DNA from: Alkalihalobacillus sp. TS-13
GTDB taxonomy: Bacteria; Bacillota; Bacilli; Bacillales; Fictibacillaceae
Direction: 5' to 3'
DNA: 64,000 nucleotides
Assembly (NCBI RefSeq): GCF_019720915.1
Contig: NZ_JAHKSI010000005.1
Span: 1-64,000 of the forward strand
In this document: positions 8,701 through 17,343 of the stretch, piece after piece
Layout: the number at the start of each line of letters is the position of its first letter
How positions within the stretch are numbered: position 1 is the first letter of the stretch
Program-made: the position numbers and the translations under genes
The notes under the pieces: generated by a model
Told to the model about the DNA's origin: nothing
The model's database searches: none
Seen by the model: the letters and a program-made list of their open reading frames with translations, nothing else

Positions 8701-9171
8701 TTGGCTGTACATATCGTACTTTTCCAACCCGAAATTCCAGCTAACACAGGAAATATCGCAAGAACCTGTGCCGCAACGGATACGACACTCCATCTGATCC
8801 GTCCTCTTGGGTTTTCAACGGATGATAAGATGCTGAAGAGGGCAGGATTGGATTACTGGCAGTATGTGAATATCGTTTATTATAATTCGATAGATGAATT
8901 TTTCGAGCAAACAGAAGGGGAGTATTTTTTCCTGACGAAATATGGGGAAAAACCGCACACGTCCTTCGATTACAGCAAACCGGAAGTGAACTACTATTTT
9001 GTGTTCGGACGGGAGACGGATGGGCTTCCAGACGAGATCATCGAGAAAAATAAAGATAGGTGTTTGCGAATTCCGATGAACGAGAATGTCCGTTCTTTGA
9101 ACCTTTCCAACACAGCTGCGATTCTCGTATATGAAGCGTTGAGGCAGCAAGATTATCTGCATTTGAGGTAA
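8701..9171 (+). CDS. trmL: tRNA (cytidine(34)-2'-O)-methyltransferase
   Basis: SPOUT-class SAM-dependent enzyme that 2'-O-methylates the wobble base of tRNA-Leu. The 156-residue protein starts AVHIVLFQPEIPANTGNIAR and has the knot-forming motifs VFGRETDGLPDEI and IPMNENVRSLNLSNTAAI. Its length matches the single-domain family (B. subtilis CspR/TrmL). The start is TTG at 8701 with GAGGTGA upstream at good spacing; no ATG is available before the conserved N-terminus. It stands alone between two repeat-filled gaps. Confidence 0.92.
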   Translation: MAVHIVLFQPEIPANTGNIARTCAATDTTLHLIRPLGFSTDDKMLKRAGLDYWQYVNIVYYNSIDEFFEQTEGEYFFLTKYGEKPHTSFDYSKPEVNYYFVFGRETDGLPDEIIEKNKDRCLRIPMNENVRSLNLSNTAAILVYEALRQQDYLHLR

Positions 9172-9212
9172 TGAAAGGCTGTTTTATTATTTTATTGTTT
9201 TTTTATACAATT

Positions 9213-9595
9213 GGAAATATACTCGCTTTCCACGGGCACAAGAAAAGCGGAAGCGACCCGTTTAGTTATGAAGGTCACTGGAGGACTGACGAAGAGGCTG
9301 TCGCCGCTGCAGGAAGTTTGAAGTGATCCAAGGGACTGGTCGTTGAGCTAGACATCACTTCATTGCATTAACCTACTTCTGCAAGCCTGCTCACTTGCAC
9401 AGGATCTCAACACAAAAATGTAATCATTTTCGTGTCTGCGATGAGAACTCTTAGAAGCTTTCCTTATGCTGACTTCGACGTTCACCATAGGACGTGGTGC
9501 TATTTAGTCGAAGTTCATTATTATAGTCGAAGATCCTTTTAAAGAGAGCGGGGTCTCGCTTAGCTTGCTTTCCCGCAAGAGTCTCGCATATTTCC
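9213..9595 (-). repeat. Long modular intergenic element, copy 2
   Basis: Full-length copy in minus orientation (~383 bp). On the plus strand the ends are GGAAATATACTCGC and GTCTCGCATATTTCC, mutually inverted. It has a single CGTCC-TGGTG unit in the CTTCGAC module. It fills the gap between trmL and the 30-aa peptide gene. Confidence 0.85.
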
Positions 9596-9658
9596 ACTTC
9601 TAAATAGTGAGGAATTATCTCGTCAACTGCATTCAATAGCAACAAACCTACAGATATT

Positions 9659-9690
9659 AAAAAAACGACTGAATTGTTCAGTCGTTTTTT
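9659..9690 (-). terminator. Bidirectional terminator
   Basis: AAAACGACTGAA/TTCAGTCGTTTT with A- and T-runs on both sides, directly downstream of the minus-strand 30-aa gene. Confidence 0.82.
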
Positions 9691-9711
9691 CGTGGTATGT
9701 ATGATACCACC

Positions 9712-9804
9712 TTATTTTTTTGTACCTGGACGATCATTATATCCAGCAGTAAAAATAGATACCAAAAAGGCTAAAATTACAGCTAAAATGAGGATAAAGC
9801 TCAT
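9712..9804 (-). CDS. 30-residue hydrophobic peptide
   Basis: A short ORF with a near-consensus RBS (AAGGAGGA, 6 nt before ATG). Residues 2-18 form one membrane-spanning helix (SFILILAVILAFLVSIF), followed by the tail TAGYNDRPGTKK. I recognise no family. The ribosome binding site, the membrane-helix-plus-basic-tail design and the dedicated terminator argue that it is expressed. It is divergent from the YufK-like gene, sharing a 134-bp upstream region with an inverted repeat. Confidence 0.68.
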   Translation of the reverse strand: MSFILILAVILAFLVSIFTAGYNDRPGTKK

Positions 9805-9859
9805 ATGACATCCTCCTTTAGAGCATAGTATATCCATTCATACATCCCATTATAGCAAA

Positions 9860-9881
9860 TTTCACACAAATGTGTATGAAA
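9860..9881. promoter_or_regulatory. Inverted repeat in divergent promoter region
   Basis: TTTCACACA and TGTGTATGAAA form a 22-bp imperfect palindrome between the 30-aa peptide gene and the YufK-like gene. It looks like a repressor operator or a symmetric -10 region. The regulator is unknown. Confidence 0.4.
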
Positions 9882-9938
9882 AACTGTGACGAAAATGTAA
9901 TAATAGAGAGAGCTACTAGAAAAAATTAGGGGAATGTC

Positions 9939-10505
9939 ATGTTGGGGAAAAATACATATTTGACTGGGTATTTTCCGTTATTTGCGATCATCCTGTTCAG
10001 CGCATCTTTCGGGTTTTACTCACAAGTTCTGTTGATCGAGCAGCTAGAGCGGCTCGGCATATATCGTGGGATGACAGAGTTGTTTTCAATTGGTCAGGTG
10101 CAGGTGGCTCTCTGGTTCGTGTGTGCATTGTTGTTCTTCATGTTGTTTGCCGCACTCAAGTTGATTTCCGATACACTGGTCGAGCTCTCGCTTTTTTTCT
10201 TTTCAAAAGAAAGTGAAGGGGATACATTGAATAGGATTCGTGGAGGCAGTTCGATTTTTCTGATTGGGAGTCTTTGTTCCATTGTTGTCGTTCAGTCTTC
10301 TGTCTTGCTGCCGATCATCTTTTTGCTGTCTTGTTTCATTTATTTCTTTTACTTCGTTTTTAAAGCGAGTAATACGCTATCGATTGCAGGGATGTTCGGG
10401 CTCGTCTTCATGCACTTGCTTTTTTGGGTGAGCTTTTCGACAGGTGTTACTTATTCAGTATTGAAAGTTTATAAAGCGCTGATGTCTGGGATCATGTCAG
10501 CATAA
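9939..10505 (+). CDS. YufK-like (DUF5366) membrane protein
   Basis: A 188-residue polytopic protein with about five hydrophobic segments (near residues 8-30, 46-70, 100-125, 128-145, 150-172). The start GKNTYLTGYFPLFAIILFS resembles B. subtilis YufK and the DUF5366 family as I remember them. No catalytic motif is visible and no function is known. The ATG follows AGGGGAA closely. The gene is alone, ahead of a weak terminator and a repeat block. Confidence 0.6.
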   Translation: MLGKNTYLTGYFPLFAIILFSASFGFYSQVLLIEQLERLGIYRGMTELFSIGQVQVALWFVCALLFFMLFAALKLISDTLVELSLFFFSKESEGDTLNRIRGGSSIFLIGSLCSIVVVQSSVLLPIIFLLSCFIYFFYFVFKASNTLSIAGMFGLVFMHLLFWVSFSTGVTYSVLKVYKALMSGIMSA

Positions 10506-10506
10506 T

Positions 10507-10541
10507 AAAAAAGGCTACCTGTGGAGGCAGCTTTTTTAGTA
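10507..10541 (+). terminator. Terminator-like hairpin
   Basis: AAAGGCTACCT and AGGCAGCTTTTTT form a stem with one internal mismatch and a T run. Confidence 0.6.
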
Positions 10542-10571
10542 GTGAGGTCTTTTCAACCGAATTGCAAGATT

Positions 10572-10672
10572 AACATTTGAATTTAGGAAATTATGGGTTG
10601 AATTTAGGAAATAGAGCCACGATATTAGGAGATAAGCACCTCAAATTAAGAAATGATCCTGTTAAACTTAGG
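10572..10672 (+). repeat. Locus-specific repeat block B (TTGAATTTAGGAAAT words)
   Basis: Five degenerate copies of a ~14-nt word, best TTGAATTTAGGAAAT, separated by 6-8 variable bases (tatggg, agagccac, aagcacc, gatcctg). The period is about 21-22 bp. It sits between the convergent YufK-like and PBP genes. Confidence 0.7.
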
Positions 10673-10679
10673 CGCCACC

Positions 10680-12545
10680 TCACTTTTCAGTCTGGTTCAT
10701 GATGTCTTTCCAGATTTTCAGATGCAGTGCCCGGCTTTGTACAGAATTGATAGGAGCCGGGCGGTCCTTGCCGACCCATATTCCTGCTGTATAACGATCC
10801 GTCAAGCCTACAAACCATAAATCTTTATTGTTGTTGGTCGTACCTGTTTTTCCGCCGATATAGCTGGATTGGATCCTAGCTTTCTGCCCAGTGCCGTTTG
10901 CCATGACATAGTTTAGCAGTGTGCGCATTTTTCGATTCGTATCAACAGACCATACTTGTTCCGGTTTCTCCTTCCATTGATAGAGAAGCTTGCCGTCAGT
11001 CGTGTGCACACTTTTGATTGCACGTGTTGGTTGATAGTGCCCGTTGTTACTGAAAGTCGTGTAGGCATCGCTAAGCTCTAATGGGGAGACCCCGTGGTCG
11101 AAGCCTCCGAGTACAGCTGTGATTCTGTAGTCTTCTGTTGAAACCTTTTGAAAAGAAAAAGGCTCTAGAAATTGAAAAGCATACTCGATTCCGATTGAGT
11201 CGACCATTCGGACCGCTGCTGTGTTGATCGATTTGCCGAGCGCGTTTTTCAAAGTTACGTTGTTGTAAGTTGCATTGCCATAGTTGGCAGGACAATACCC
11301 TCGTTTACAAAATGGTGCTGCATCGACAGGAACATTAAGAGGCAGTGCCTTTTTTTCGATATAAGGGACAAATGCCAACAGCGGTTTTATCGCTGAACCT
11401 GGCTGCCGATACGCTTGGTAGGCACGATTGAATTCATTCGCATTCATATTTTTACCGCCGACGATCGCCTTCAATCTGTATGTTGCATGATCAATCACCA
11501 CAAATGCACCCTCGACATCTTTCGGTAATTGCTGCAGCTGTTTTTGAGCATTTATTTGTATGGTTTGATCAAGGTGCGTTTCCACGCGAATCCCTTTTTC
11601 ATAAATCAGCTGATGGACGAAGTGGTCCAATTCCGAGCGAATTGCCGTCTTTTCCTCTATCGTTTCTGCTTTTTCAATCCTATCTTCAAATCCCTCTGAG
11701 TAAGAAACAAGCTCCCGCAATTCTTGAAGCGTGTAGGTCGTATAATCTGGAAAGGCATGAATTGGGCGTGTGATATTCAGGGAAATTTCCTCGTTCAAAG
11801 CCTTGTTGTATTCCTCTTCTTTTATGTACTTGTTTTCAAGCATCTTTTTCAAGACATGATGCTGACGTTTCAACGATTGATCCATATTTTTGGTCGGGTC
11901 ATATTGGTTCGGGTTGTTCGGAATTCCGCAAAGCAGAGCGGTTTCAGCTAGGGAAAGCTGATCAACTGATTTTCCGAAATAAAACTGGCTGGCCGTTGCA
12001 ATTCCGTAGTTGCCACTTCCAAAATAGATTGCATTGCTATATAGCTCTAGTATCATCTCTTTCGTCAATTCCTGTTCCAAACGATAGGAATAGAAAGCTT
12101 CGTGCAGCTTGCGTTTGTATGTTTTCGTGTGGGATAAAAATAAATTTCTAGCGAGCTGCTGTGTGATGGTACTTCCGCCCTGGTCTATCCCCCCGGACTT
12201 TGCATTGACAACGATGGCACGGGCAACTGCGGTTCCATCGACTCCCGGGTGTTTAAAAAAATGATTATCTTCTGCTGCAACAAAGGCATGAATCACCGAA
12301 CTGGGCAACTGTTCATATGGTATGTATATCCGATGCTCGGTTCCATGGATCGTGTCAATGACAGAGCCGTCATCTGCAAGAATTGTCGAGCTTCTTGACA
12401 AGTGCATCGAGTCTATCGGTAATTCATTTTCGATTATTTCAGAGGGTAGCTTGATGCTCTTGATTTCACCCCAAACCTTCTCGGTCAATAAAAAGGAACT
12501 GAGCAGCAGGCTGATGATCATAATGTATCCAACGAAAAGTTTCAA
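10680..12545 (-). CDS. Class A penicillin-binding protein (PbpG-like)
   Basis: Bifunctional peptidoglycan synthase anchored by one N-terminal transmembrane segment (residues 3-22). The glycosyltransferase domain holds AAEDNHFFKHPGVD (Glu92) and GGSTITQQLARN. The transpeptidase domain holds SAIK (Ser384, Lys387), SIN (439-441) and KTGT (566-569). At 621 residues it is near the length of B. subtilis PbpG and lacks the long C-terminal tail of PBP1. PbpG-type enzymes act in spore-wall synthesis, which would fit the neighbouring prkA, but the subfamily call is an inference. It is divergent from prkA. Confidence 0.88.
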   Translation of the reverse strand: MKLFVGYIMIISLLLSSFLLTEKVWGEIKSIKLPSEIIENELPIDSMHLSRSSTILADDGSVIDTIHGTEHRIYIPYEQLPSSVIHAFVAAEDNHFFKHPGVDGTAVARAIVVNAKSGGIDQGGSTITQQLARNLFLSHTKTYKRKLHEAFYSYRLEQELTKEMILELYSNAIYFGSGNYGIATASQFYFGKSVDQLSLAETALLCGIPNNPNQYDPTKNMDQSLKRQHHVLKKMLENKYIKEEEYNKALNEEISLNITRPIHAFPDYTTYTLQELRELVSYSEGFEDRIEKAETIEEKTAIRSELDHFVHQLIYEKGIRVETHLDQTIQINAQKQLQQLPKDVEGAFVVIDHATYRLKAIVGGKNMNANEFNRAYQAYRQPGSAIKPLLAFVPYIEKKALPLNVPVDAAPFCKRGYCPANYGNATYNNVTLKNALGKSINTAAVRMVDSIGIEYAFQFLEPFSFQKVSTEDYRITAVLGGFDHGVSPLELSDAYTTFSNNGHYQPTRAIKSVHTTDGKLLYQWKEKPEQVWSVDTNRKMRTLLNYVMANGTGQKARIQSSYIGGKTGTTNNNKDLWFVGLTDRYTAGIWVGKDRPAPINSVQSRALHLKIWKDIMNQTEK

Positions 12546-12624
12546 TGTTACATCCTGTCCTTCTATAAGTATGTCTTTTCTTCATTTTACCATGTTTGAA
12601 AGTAATTGGTTGAAAAAGAACATC

Positions 12625-12653
12625 GAATGATAAAGCAAGACGGGGCATACGAT
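12625..12653 (+). promoter_or_regulatory. Candidate sigma-E promoter of prkA
   Basis: GAATGAT, 14-nt spacer, CATACGAT. The second box differs at one position from the sigma-E -10 pattern CATACANT; the first matches 5 of 7 of KMATATT. prkA is sigma-E dependent in B. subtilis. Confidence 0.45.
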
Positions 12654-12690
12654 GTATTACATGTACGATTATTCCTTGGAGGGGGTACTC

Positions 12691-14586
12691 ATGGATATTT
12701 TAGGGAAACTACAGCAATACCGGGAAGAGGAAAAAAGATTGGTTTGGGAAGGTACCTTCGCTGAATATTTGGAAATCTTACGAGAGCGTCCTGAAGTTGC
12801 TCAATCTGCCCATTCTCGTGTTTATAATATGATTAAGAGCCATGGAATTGAAGAGGTGAATGGGAAGAAACGATATAATTTCTTTTCCAACCAGATTTTC
12901 GGGTTGGAGGATGCGGTTGAGCGATTAGTTGAGGAGTACTTTCACCCATCAGCAAAACGATTGGATGTCCGTAAACGTATTCTACTCTTGATGGGACCCG
13001 TGAGTGGTGGTAAGTCTACGATTGTGACGATGTTGAAAAGAGGTTTGGAAGCTTATTCTAGAACAGATGAAGGCGCTGTATATGCCATAAAGGGGTGCCC
13101 GATGCATGAAGACCCGCTGCATCTGATCCCGCAATCAATGCGGGAGGACTTTTTCAACCAGTATGGAATCCGGGTAGAAGGATCGCTGTCGCCATTGAAT
13201 ATGATGCGGCTTGAGCAGGAATATGACGGACGCATTGAAGACGTCATGATCGAGCGGATTTTCTTTAGCGAGGATAAGCGGACAGGTATCGGTACATTCA
13301 GCCCTTCTGATCCGAAATCCCAGGATATCGCAGACTTGACTGGAAGCATCGACTTTTCTACGATTGCAGAGTTTGGTTCAGAATCCGATCCTCGTGCTTA
13401 CCGGTTCGACGGGGAACTGAATAAGGCTAACCGAGGAATGATGGAGTTCCAGGAAATGTTGAAGTGTGATGAAAAATTCCTATGGCATTTGCTATCGTTG
13501 ACACAGGAAGGGAATTTCAAGGCTGGAAGATTCGCTCTCATTTCCGCTGATGAACTTATCGTGGCTCATACGAACGAAGCTGAATACAAGTCGTTCATAT
13601 CAAATAAGAAAAATGAGGCATTGCATTCACGTATCATCGTCATGCCGATCCCGTACAATTTGAAAGTGACAGAAGAAGAGAAGATTTATGAAAAAATGAT
13701 CAATGACAGCGATATTGCCGACTTCCATATTGCGCCGCACGCTTTAAGAGTCGCAGCGATTTTCTCTGTTTTGACTCGTATGAAAGAATCCACCAAACAA
13801 GGCGTCGATTTTGTGAAAAAGATGCGGCTTTATGATGGTGAAAATGTTGAAGGGTTCAACCATGCTGATGTGGAAGAACTGAAAAAAGAGTTTCCAGATG
13901 AAGGGATGAGCGGGATCGATCCTCGGTATGTCATCAACCGGATTTCTTCTGCAATCATACGTAAAGATGTTCCTGCTATCAGTCCGCTTGATGTACTCCG
14001 CTCGCTGAAGGATGGACTGGATCAGCACGCGTCCATTTCCAAAGAAGATCGTGAAAAGTATATCAATTTTATTTCTGTTGCACGTAAAGAGTACGATGAT
14101 ATCGCGAAGAAAGAAGTACAAAAAGCATTTGTGTATTCTTATGAAGAATCAGCGAAAACCCTTATGGACAATTATCTTGATAATGTCGAAGCGTATTGTA
14201 ATAAGAACAAGCTGCGTGACCCATTGACTGGTGATGAAATGAATCCAGATGAAAAACTAATGCGTTCGATTGAAGAACAGATTGGTATTTCTGAGAATGC
14301 GAAGAAAGCGTTCCGTGAAGAAATCTTGATCCGTATTTCGGCTTATGCACGTAAAGGGAAAAAATTCGATTACAATTCACATGAGCGTCTCCGCGAAGCG
14401 ATCCAGAAGAAACTGTTCGCTGACCTTAAAGATGTTGTGAAGATCACCACATCGACGAAAACACCGGATGAATCACAGCTGAAGAAAGTCAACGAAGTCA
14501 TCGCCCGTTTAATCGATGAATATGGCTATAACTCGATCTCAGCCAACGAACTTCTCCGATATGTCGGAAGCCTTCTTAACAGATAA
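12691..14586 (+). CDS. prkA: PrkA AAA+ protein (serine kinase/protease)
   Basis: Sporulation-associated AAA+ protein, described as a serine protein kinase and more recently as an ATP-dependent protease; in B. subtilis it influences the sigma-K regulon. The Walker A motif is GPVSGGKST (about residues 102-110), the AAA core runs to about residue 370, and the PrkA C-terminal kinase-like region follows. The 631-residue length equals that of B. subtilis PrkA as I recall it. ATG at 12691 follows TTGGAGGGGG; an in-frame ATG at 12652 has no site. The order prkA then yhbH is kept, with a signal peptidase gene between them. Confidence 0.94.
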   Translation: MDILGKLQQYREEEKRLVWEGTFAEYLEILRERPEVAQSAHSRVYNMIKSHGIEEVNGKKRYNFFSNQIFGLEDAVERLVEEYFHPSAKRLDVRKRILLLMGPVSGGKSTIVTMLKRGLEAYSRTDEGAVYAIKGCPMHEDPLHLIPQSMREDFFNQYGIRVEGSLSPLNMMRLEQEYDGRIEDVMIERIFFSEDKRTGIGTFSPSDPKSQDIADLTGSIDFSTIAEFGSESDPRAYRFDGELNKANRGMMEFQEMLKCDEKFLWHLLSLTQEGNFKAGRFALISADELIVAHTNEAEYKSFISNKKNEALHSRIIVMPIPYNLKVTEEEKIYEKMINDSDIADFHIAPHALRVAAIFSVLTRMKESTKQGVDFVKKMRLYDGENVEGFNHADVEELKKEFPDEGMSGIDPRYVINRISSAIIRKDVPAISPLDVLRSLKDGLDQHASISKEDREKYINFISVARKEYDDIAKKEVQKAFVYSYEESAKTLMDNYLDNVEAYCNKNKLRDPLTGDEMNPDEKLMRSIEEQIGISENAKKAFREEILIRISAYARKGKKFDYNSHERLREAIQKKLFADLKDVVKITTSTKTPDESQLKKVNEVIARLIDEYGYNSISANELLRYVGSLLNR

Positions 14587-14609
14587 AAAAGAAGATGCGA
14601 AAAATAATG

Positions 14610-14641
14610 AAAAAGGCGTACCCCAGCGGCACGCCTTTTTC
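14610..14641 (+). terminator. Terminator after prkA
   Basis: AAAAAGGCGT and ACGCCTTTTT pair perfectly around an 11-nt loop. Confidence 0.88.
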
Positions 14642-14649
14642 GATTTTTT

Positions 14650-14762
14650 GCGGTGCCTGGCACCGAATGAAAACCCTTGGGAGAGAAGGGGTCTGGAACG
14701 GTGCCAGGCACGGTTTGAAAACCCTTGTGGGAGAAGGAGAATAAATTGGTGCCAGGCACCCT
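14650..14762 (+). repeat. Block G: GGTGCCAGGCACC palindromes
   Basis: Three copies of a 13-bp palindrome GGTGCC-W-GGCACC or close variants (near 14652, 14699 and 14749). Between them are two copies of a GAAAACCCTTGGGAGAGAAG-like segment. The whole is an imperfect ~47-nt tandem repeat between the prkA terminator and the lepB promoter. Confidence 0.8.
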
Positions 14763-14815
14763 TCCTTTGTATTTGTTGAATGATGTTGTTATACTGTTTA
14801 CAAAAAATTAACACG

Positions 14816-14843
14816 TTGCGTACTTGCTATTAAATTGTATAAA
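14816..14843 (+). promoter_or_regulatory. Candidate sigma-A promoter of lepB
   Basis: TTGCGT, 16-nt spacer, TATAAA, about 45 nt before the start codon. Confidence 0.45.
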
Positions 14844-14887
14844 ATGGTAAATTGAATATAATAAGAAAAAAGGGTGTGTAAGCATAC

Positions 14888-15442
14888 ATGACCAAAACAA
14901 AAAATAGTTTTTGGGAATGGATCAAGGCGATTGGAATTGCACTTCTGATTGCGTTTGTAGTTCGTCATTTTCTCTTCACGAACTATGTCGTATATGGTGA
15001 ATCTATGATGCCTACCATTCAGGAAGGTAATCGTTTAATCGTTAATAAAATCAATTATGACATCAAAAAGCCCCAGCGGTTTGACTTGATTGTATTTAAA
15101 GCGAATGAACAAGAGGATTATATCAAGCGGATCATTGGTCTTCCTGGTGATAAAATCGAATACCGTGACGATAAACTGTACATTAACAATGAACCTGTGG
15201 AAGAAAAGTACTTAGAACGTTTCAGGAAAGATCTTCAGGAGGGCTCCCAGTTAACAGGAGACTTCACTTTGAAAGACATCACTGGTAAGGAACGGGTGCC
15301 CGAGGGAACCGTCTTCGTGCTAGGTGATAACCGCCTTCATAGTATCGACAGCCGTCATATCGGATTCGTCCCGCTTGAAAATGTTGTCGGGGAAGTCAAT
15401 CTAAGATATTGGCCGATGTCAGAATTCCAAGTCATCCATTGA
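14888..15442 (+). CDS. lepB: Type I signal peptidase
   Basis: Membrane-bound Ser/Lys protease that cleaves Sec and Tat signal peptides. The 184-residue protein has one N-terminal membrane segment (residues 12-30). The catalytic serine is Ser39 in GESMMPT and the general base Lys80 in DYIKRIIGLPGD. Later boxes are VPEGTVFVLGDNR and SIDSRHIGFV. Size and single anchor fit the SipS/SipT type. A small hydrophilic-protein gene follows 52 nt later. Confidence 0.93.
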   Translation: MTKTKNSFWEWIKAIGIALLIAFVVRHFLFTNYVVYGESMMPTIQEGNRLIVNKINYDIKKPQRFDLIVFKANEQEDYIKRIIGLPGDKIEYRDDKLYINNEPVEEKYLERFRKDLQEGSQLTGDFTLKDITGKERVPEGTVFVLGDNRLHSIDSRHIGFVPLENVVGEVNLRYWPMSEFQVIH

Positions 15443-15494
15443 ATGTTTATATTATGAAGAATCTGGGTATCGTTAGTTCAAGAGGTGGTTACCG

Positions 15495-15668
15495 ATGACT
15501 AAAAAGAATAAAGAAGAAAAGACTCGCAACAGTGAAATGGTAAGCAATGAAAAAGAACTGAAAGAACATAGCAAGGTCATGGAACATCTTTCTTCAAATG
15601 AAGATGTAAAGAAAAGCGGTAAGGTACCTGACCCAGAGCAGCATAAGACAGAAGAAGACGATAAATAA
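15495..15668 (+). CDS. 57-residue hydrophilic protein
   Basis: A very charged small protein (about half Lys, Glu and Asp) starting MTKKNKEEKTRNSEM with no hydrophobic segment; probably disordered or helical. AGAGGTGGTT precedes the ATG. I recognise no family. It follows lepB closely and ends before a terminator, which supports it as a real cistron of that transcript. Confidence 0.6.
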   Translation: MTKKNKEEKTRNSEMVSNEKELKEHSKVMEHLSSNEDVKKSGKVPDPEQHKTEEDDK

Positions 15669-15680
15669 ATAGTTCCAATA

Positions 15681-15714
15681 AAGGATTAGCCCTATAGGGG
15701 TTGATCCTTTTTCT
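15681..15714 (+). terminator. Terminator after the 57-aa gene
   Basis: AAGGAT..CCC/GGGG..ATCCTT stem with TTTTT tail. Confidence 0.78.
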
Positions 15715-15982
15715 ATGGTTTTAAGTAGACCACTTTTAGGCTTGAAGACCGCACTCGGAGAGGGTTTTAATTTCGAAAAGCAATAACTGTCCCCTTTATG
15801 TAATAGGAGTTTTGTCCCGATTTGATTTCCTTTCATGGCAAAAGGTGCGGAACTTGATAGACAAGCATCTTTTTGTTTGAATTTATTAGCAATTCTGAAC
15901 ATTTACTGCATAGGATAGAGTAATCCCCGAAAGTATAAACGTGCTTTTATTTTAAGGGGAAATCAAATAAGGAGGGGAATAA
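15715..15982. other. Gap upstream of yhbH
   Basis: About 270 bp with no convincing gene. It must contain the yhbH promoter. CATAGGAT near 15909 loosely resembles a sigma-E -10 box but lacks a good -35. A GGAGGGG RBS ends the gap. Confidence 0.5.
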
Positions 15983-17152
15983 ATGACCGTCAATAAAAAA
16001 GGCAATTTCGTCGTGTCACAGGAGAACTGGTCCCTCCACCGAAAAGGTTATCAAGACCAACAACGTCACATGGAAAAAGTTCAAGATGCATTAAAGAACA
16101 ATCTACCGGACTTGATCAGTGAGGAAAGCATCATTTTATCCAATGGTCACGATGTCATTAAAATTCCGATCCGTTCCCTGGATGAATATAAAATCCGTTA
16201 CAATTATGATAAATCAAAGCATGTCGGGCAGGGAGACGGAGAAAGCCAGGTCGGTGATGTCATTGCTCGTGATGGGAAGCCTAGTGGTAATAAAGGTGCC
16301 GGCAAAGGCAAAGGTGCTGGTGACCAGGCAGGTAAAGATTATTATGAAGCAGAAGTATCCCTTTTAGAACTTGAAGAGCTGTTGTTCAAAGAACTTGAAC
16401 TTCCAAATCTGCAACAGAAGGAACAGGAAAATATCGTACTTGAGAAGATCGAATTCAATGATATTCGAAAGACAGGATTGATGGGTAATATCGACAAGAA
16501 GAAAACGATCCTTACAGCCTATAAACGTAACGCGTTAAAAGGTGACCCATCGATCATTCCAATTTTCCCAGAAGACCTTCGTTTCAAAACTTGGAATGAA
16601 AAAGAAAAACCAGAATCGAAAGCAGTTGTACTTGCGATGATGGATACGTCAGGTTCCATGGGGATTTGGGAAAAATATATGGCAAGAAGCTTTTTCTTCT
16701 GGATGACACGTTTTCTCCGTTCTAAATATGAAACAGTTGAAATTGAATTCATCGCACATCATACTGAAGCGAAAGTTGTGACTGAAGAAGACTTCTTCTC
16801 TAAAGGTGAAAGCGGCGGTACGATCTGTTCATCTGCTTATAGAAAAGCCCTTGAACTGATTGATGGCAAGTATTCTCCGAGCCGTTATAACATCTATCCA
16901 TTCCACTTCTCAGATGGTGACAACCTTACCAGTGATAACTCGCGCTGTATAAAACTGGTTCAACAGATCATGGAAGTATCGAATATGTTCGGTTATGGTG
17001 AAGTGAACCCTTACAACCGTCATTCGACTTTGATGAGTGTTTATAAGAATCTCAAAGACCCTAAATTCAATTACTACATTTTAAAAGAAAAACGAGATGT
17101 ATATCATTCGATGAGAAGCTTTTTTAAGAAAGGCGAACAGAATTTGGCTTAA
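15983..17152 (+). CDS. yhbH: Sporulation protein YhbH (UPF0229)
   Basis: A 389-residue protein of the UPF0229/YhbH (YeaH) family, co-expressed with prkA in many bacteria and required for normal sporulation in Bacillus. A Gly/Lys-rich linker (residues 98-118) precedes a von Willebrand A-like domain with the MIDAS motif MDTSGSM (Asp221, Ser223, Ser225). The family partner logic (PrkA-YeaH-SpoVR) is complete in this window because spoVR lies at 30578. RBS AAGGAGGGG precedes the ATG. Confidence 0.93.
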   Translation: MTVNKKGNFVVSQENWSLHRKGYQDQQRHMEKVQDALKNNLPDLISEESIILSNGHDVIKIPIRSLDEYKIRYNYDKSKHVGQGDGESQVGDVIARDGKPSGNKGAGKGKGAGDQAGKDYYEAEVSLLELEELLFKELELPNLQQKEQENIVLEKIEFNDIRKTGLMGNIDKKKTILTAYKRNALKGDPSIIPIFPEDLRFKTWNEKEKPESKAVVLAMMDTSGSMGIWEKYMARSFFFWMTRFLRSKYETVEIEFIAHHTEAKVVTEEDFFSKGESGGTICSSAYRKALELIDGKYSPSRYNIYPFHFSDGDNLTSDNSRCIKLVQQIMEVSNMFGYGEVNPYNRHSTLMSVYKNLKDPKFNYYILKEKRDVYHSMRSFFKKGEQNLA

Positions 17153-17161
17153 GCCAGCTGA

Positions 17162-17197
17162 CCCTTCATCAACGATAATCGATGAAGGGATTTTTAT
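17162..17197 (+). terminator. Terminator after yhbH
   Basis: CCCTTCATC/GATGAAGGG perfect stem followed by TTTTT. Confidence 0.87.
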
Positions 17198-17343
17198 GGA
17201 AGTTTTCATACTTTCCGCGGGTAATCTCATATCAATAGTGAGACAGCAATAAACTTTTTCGAAAACAGCCTTATGGTAAAATAATCTCCCCTTTCCTACA
17301 TAAACTAAGACCAAAATCTAAGGGGAGGTTCTTCAAAAATCGA

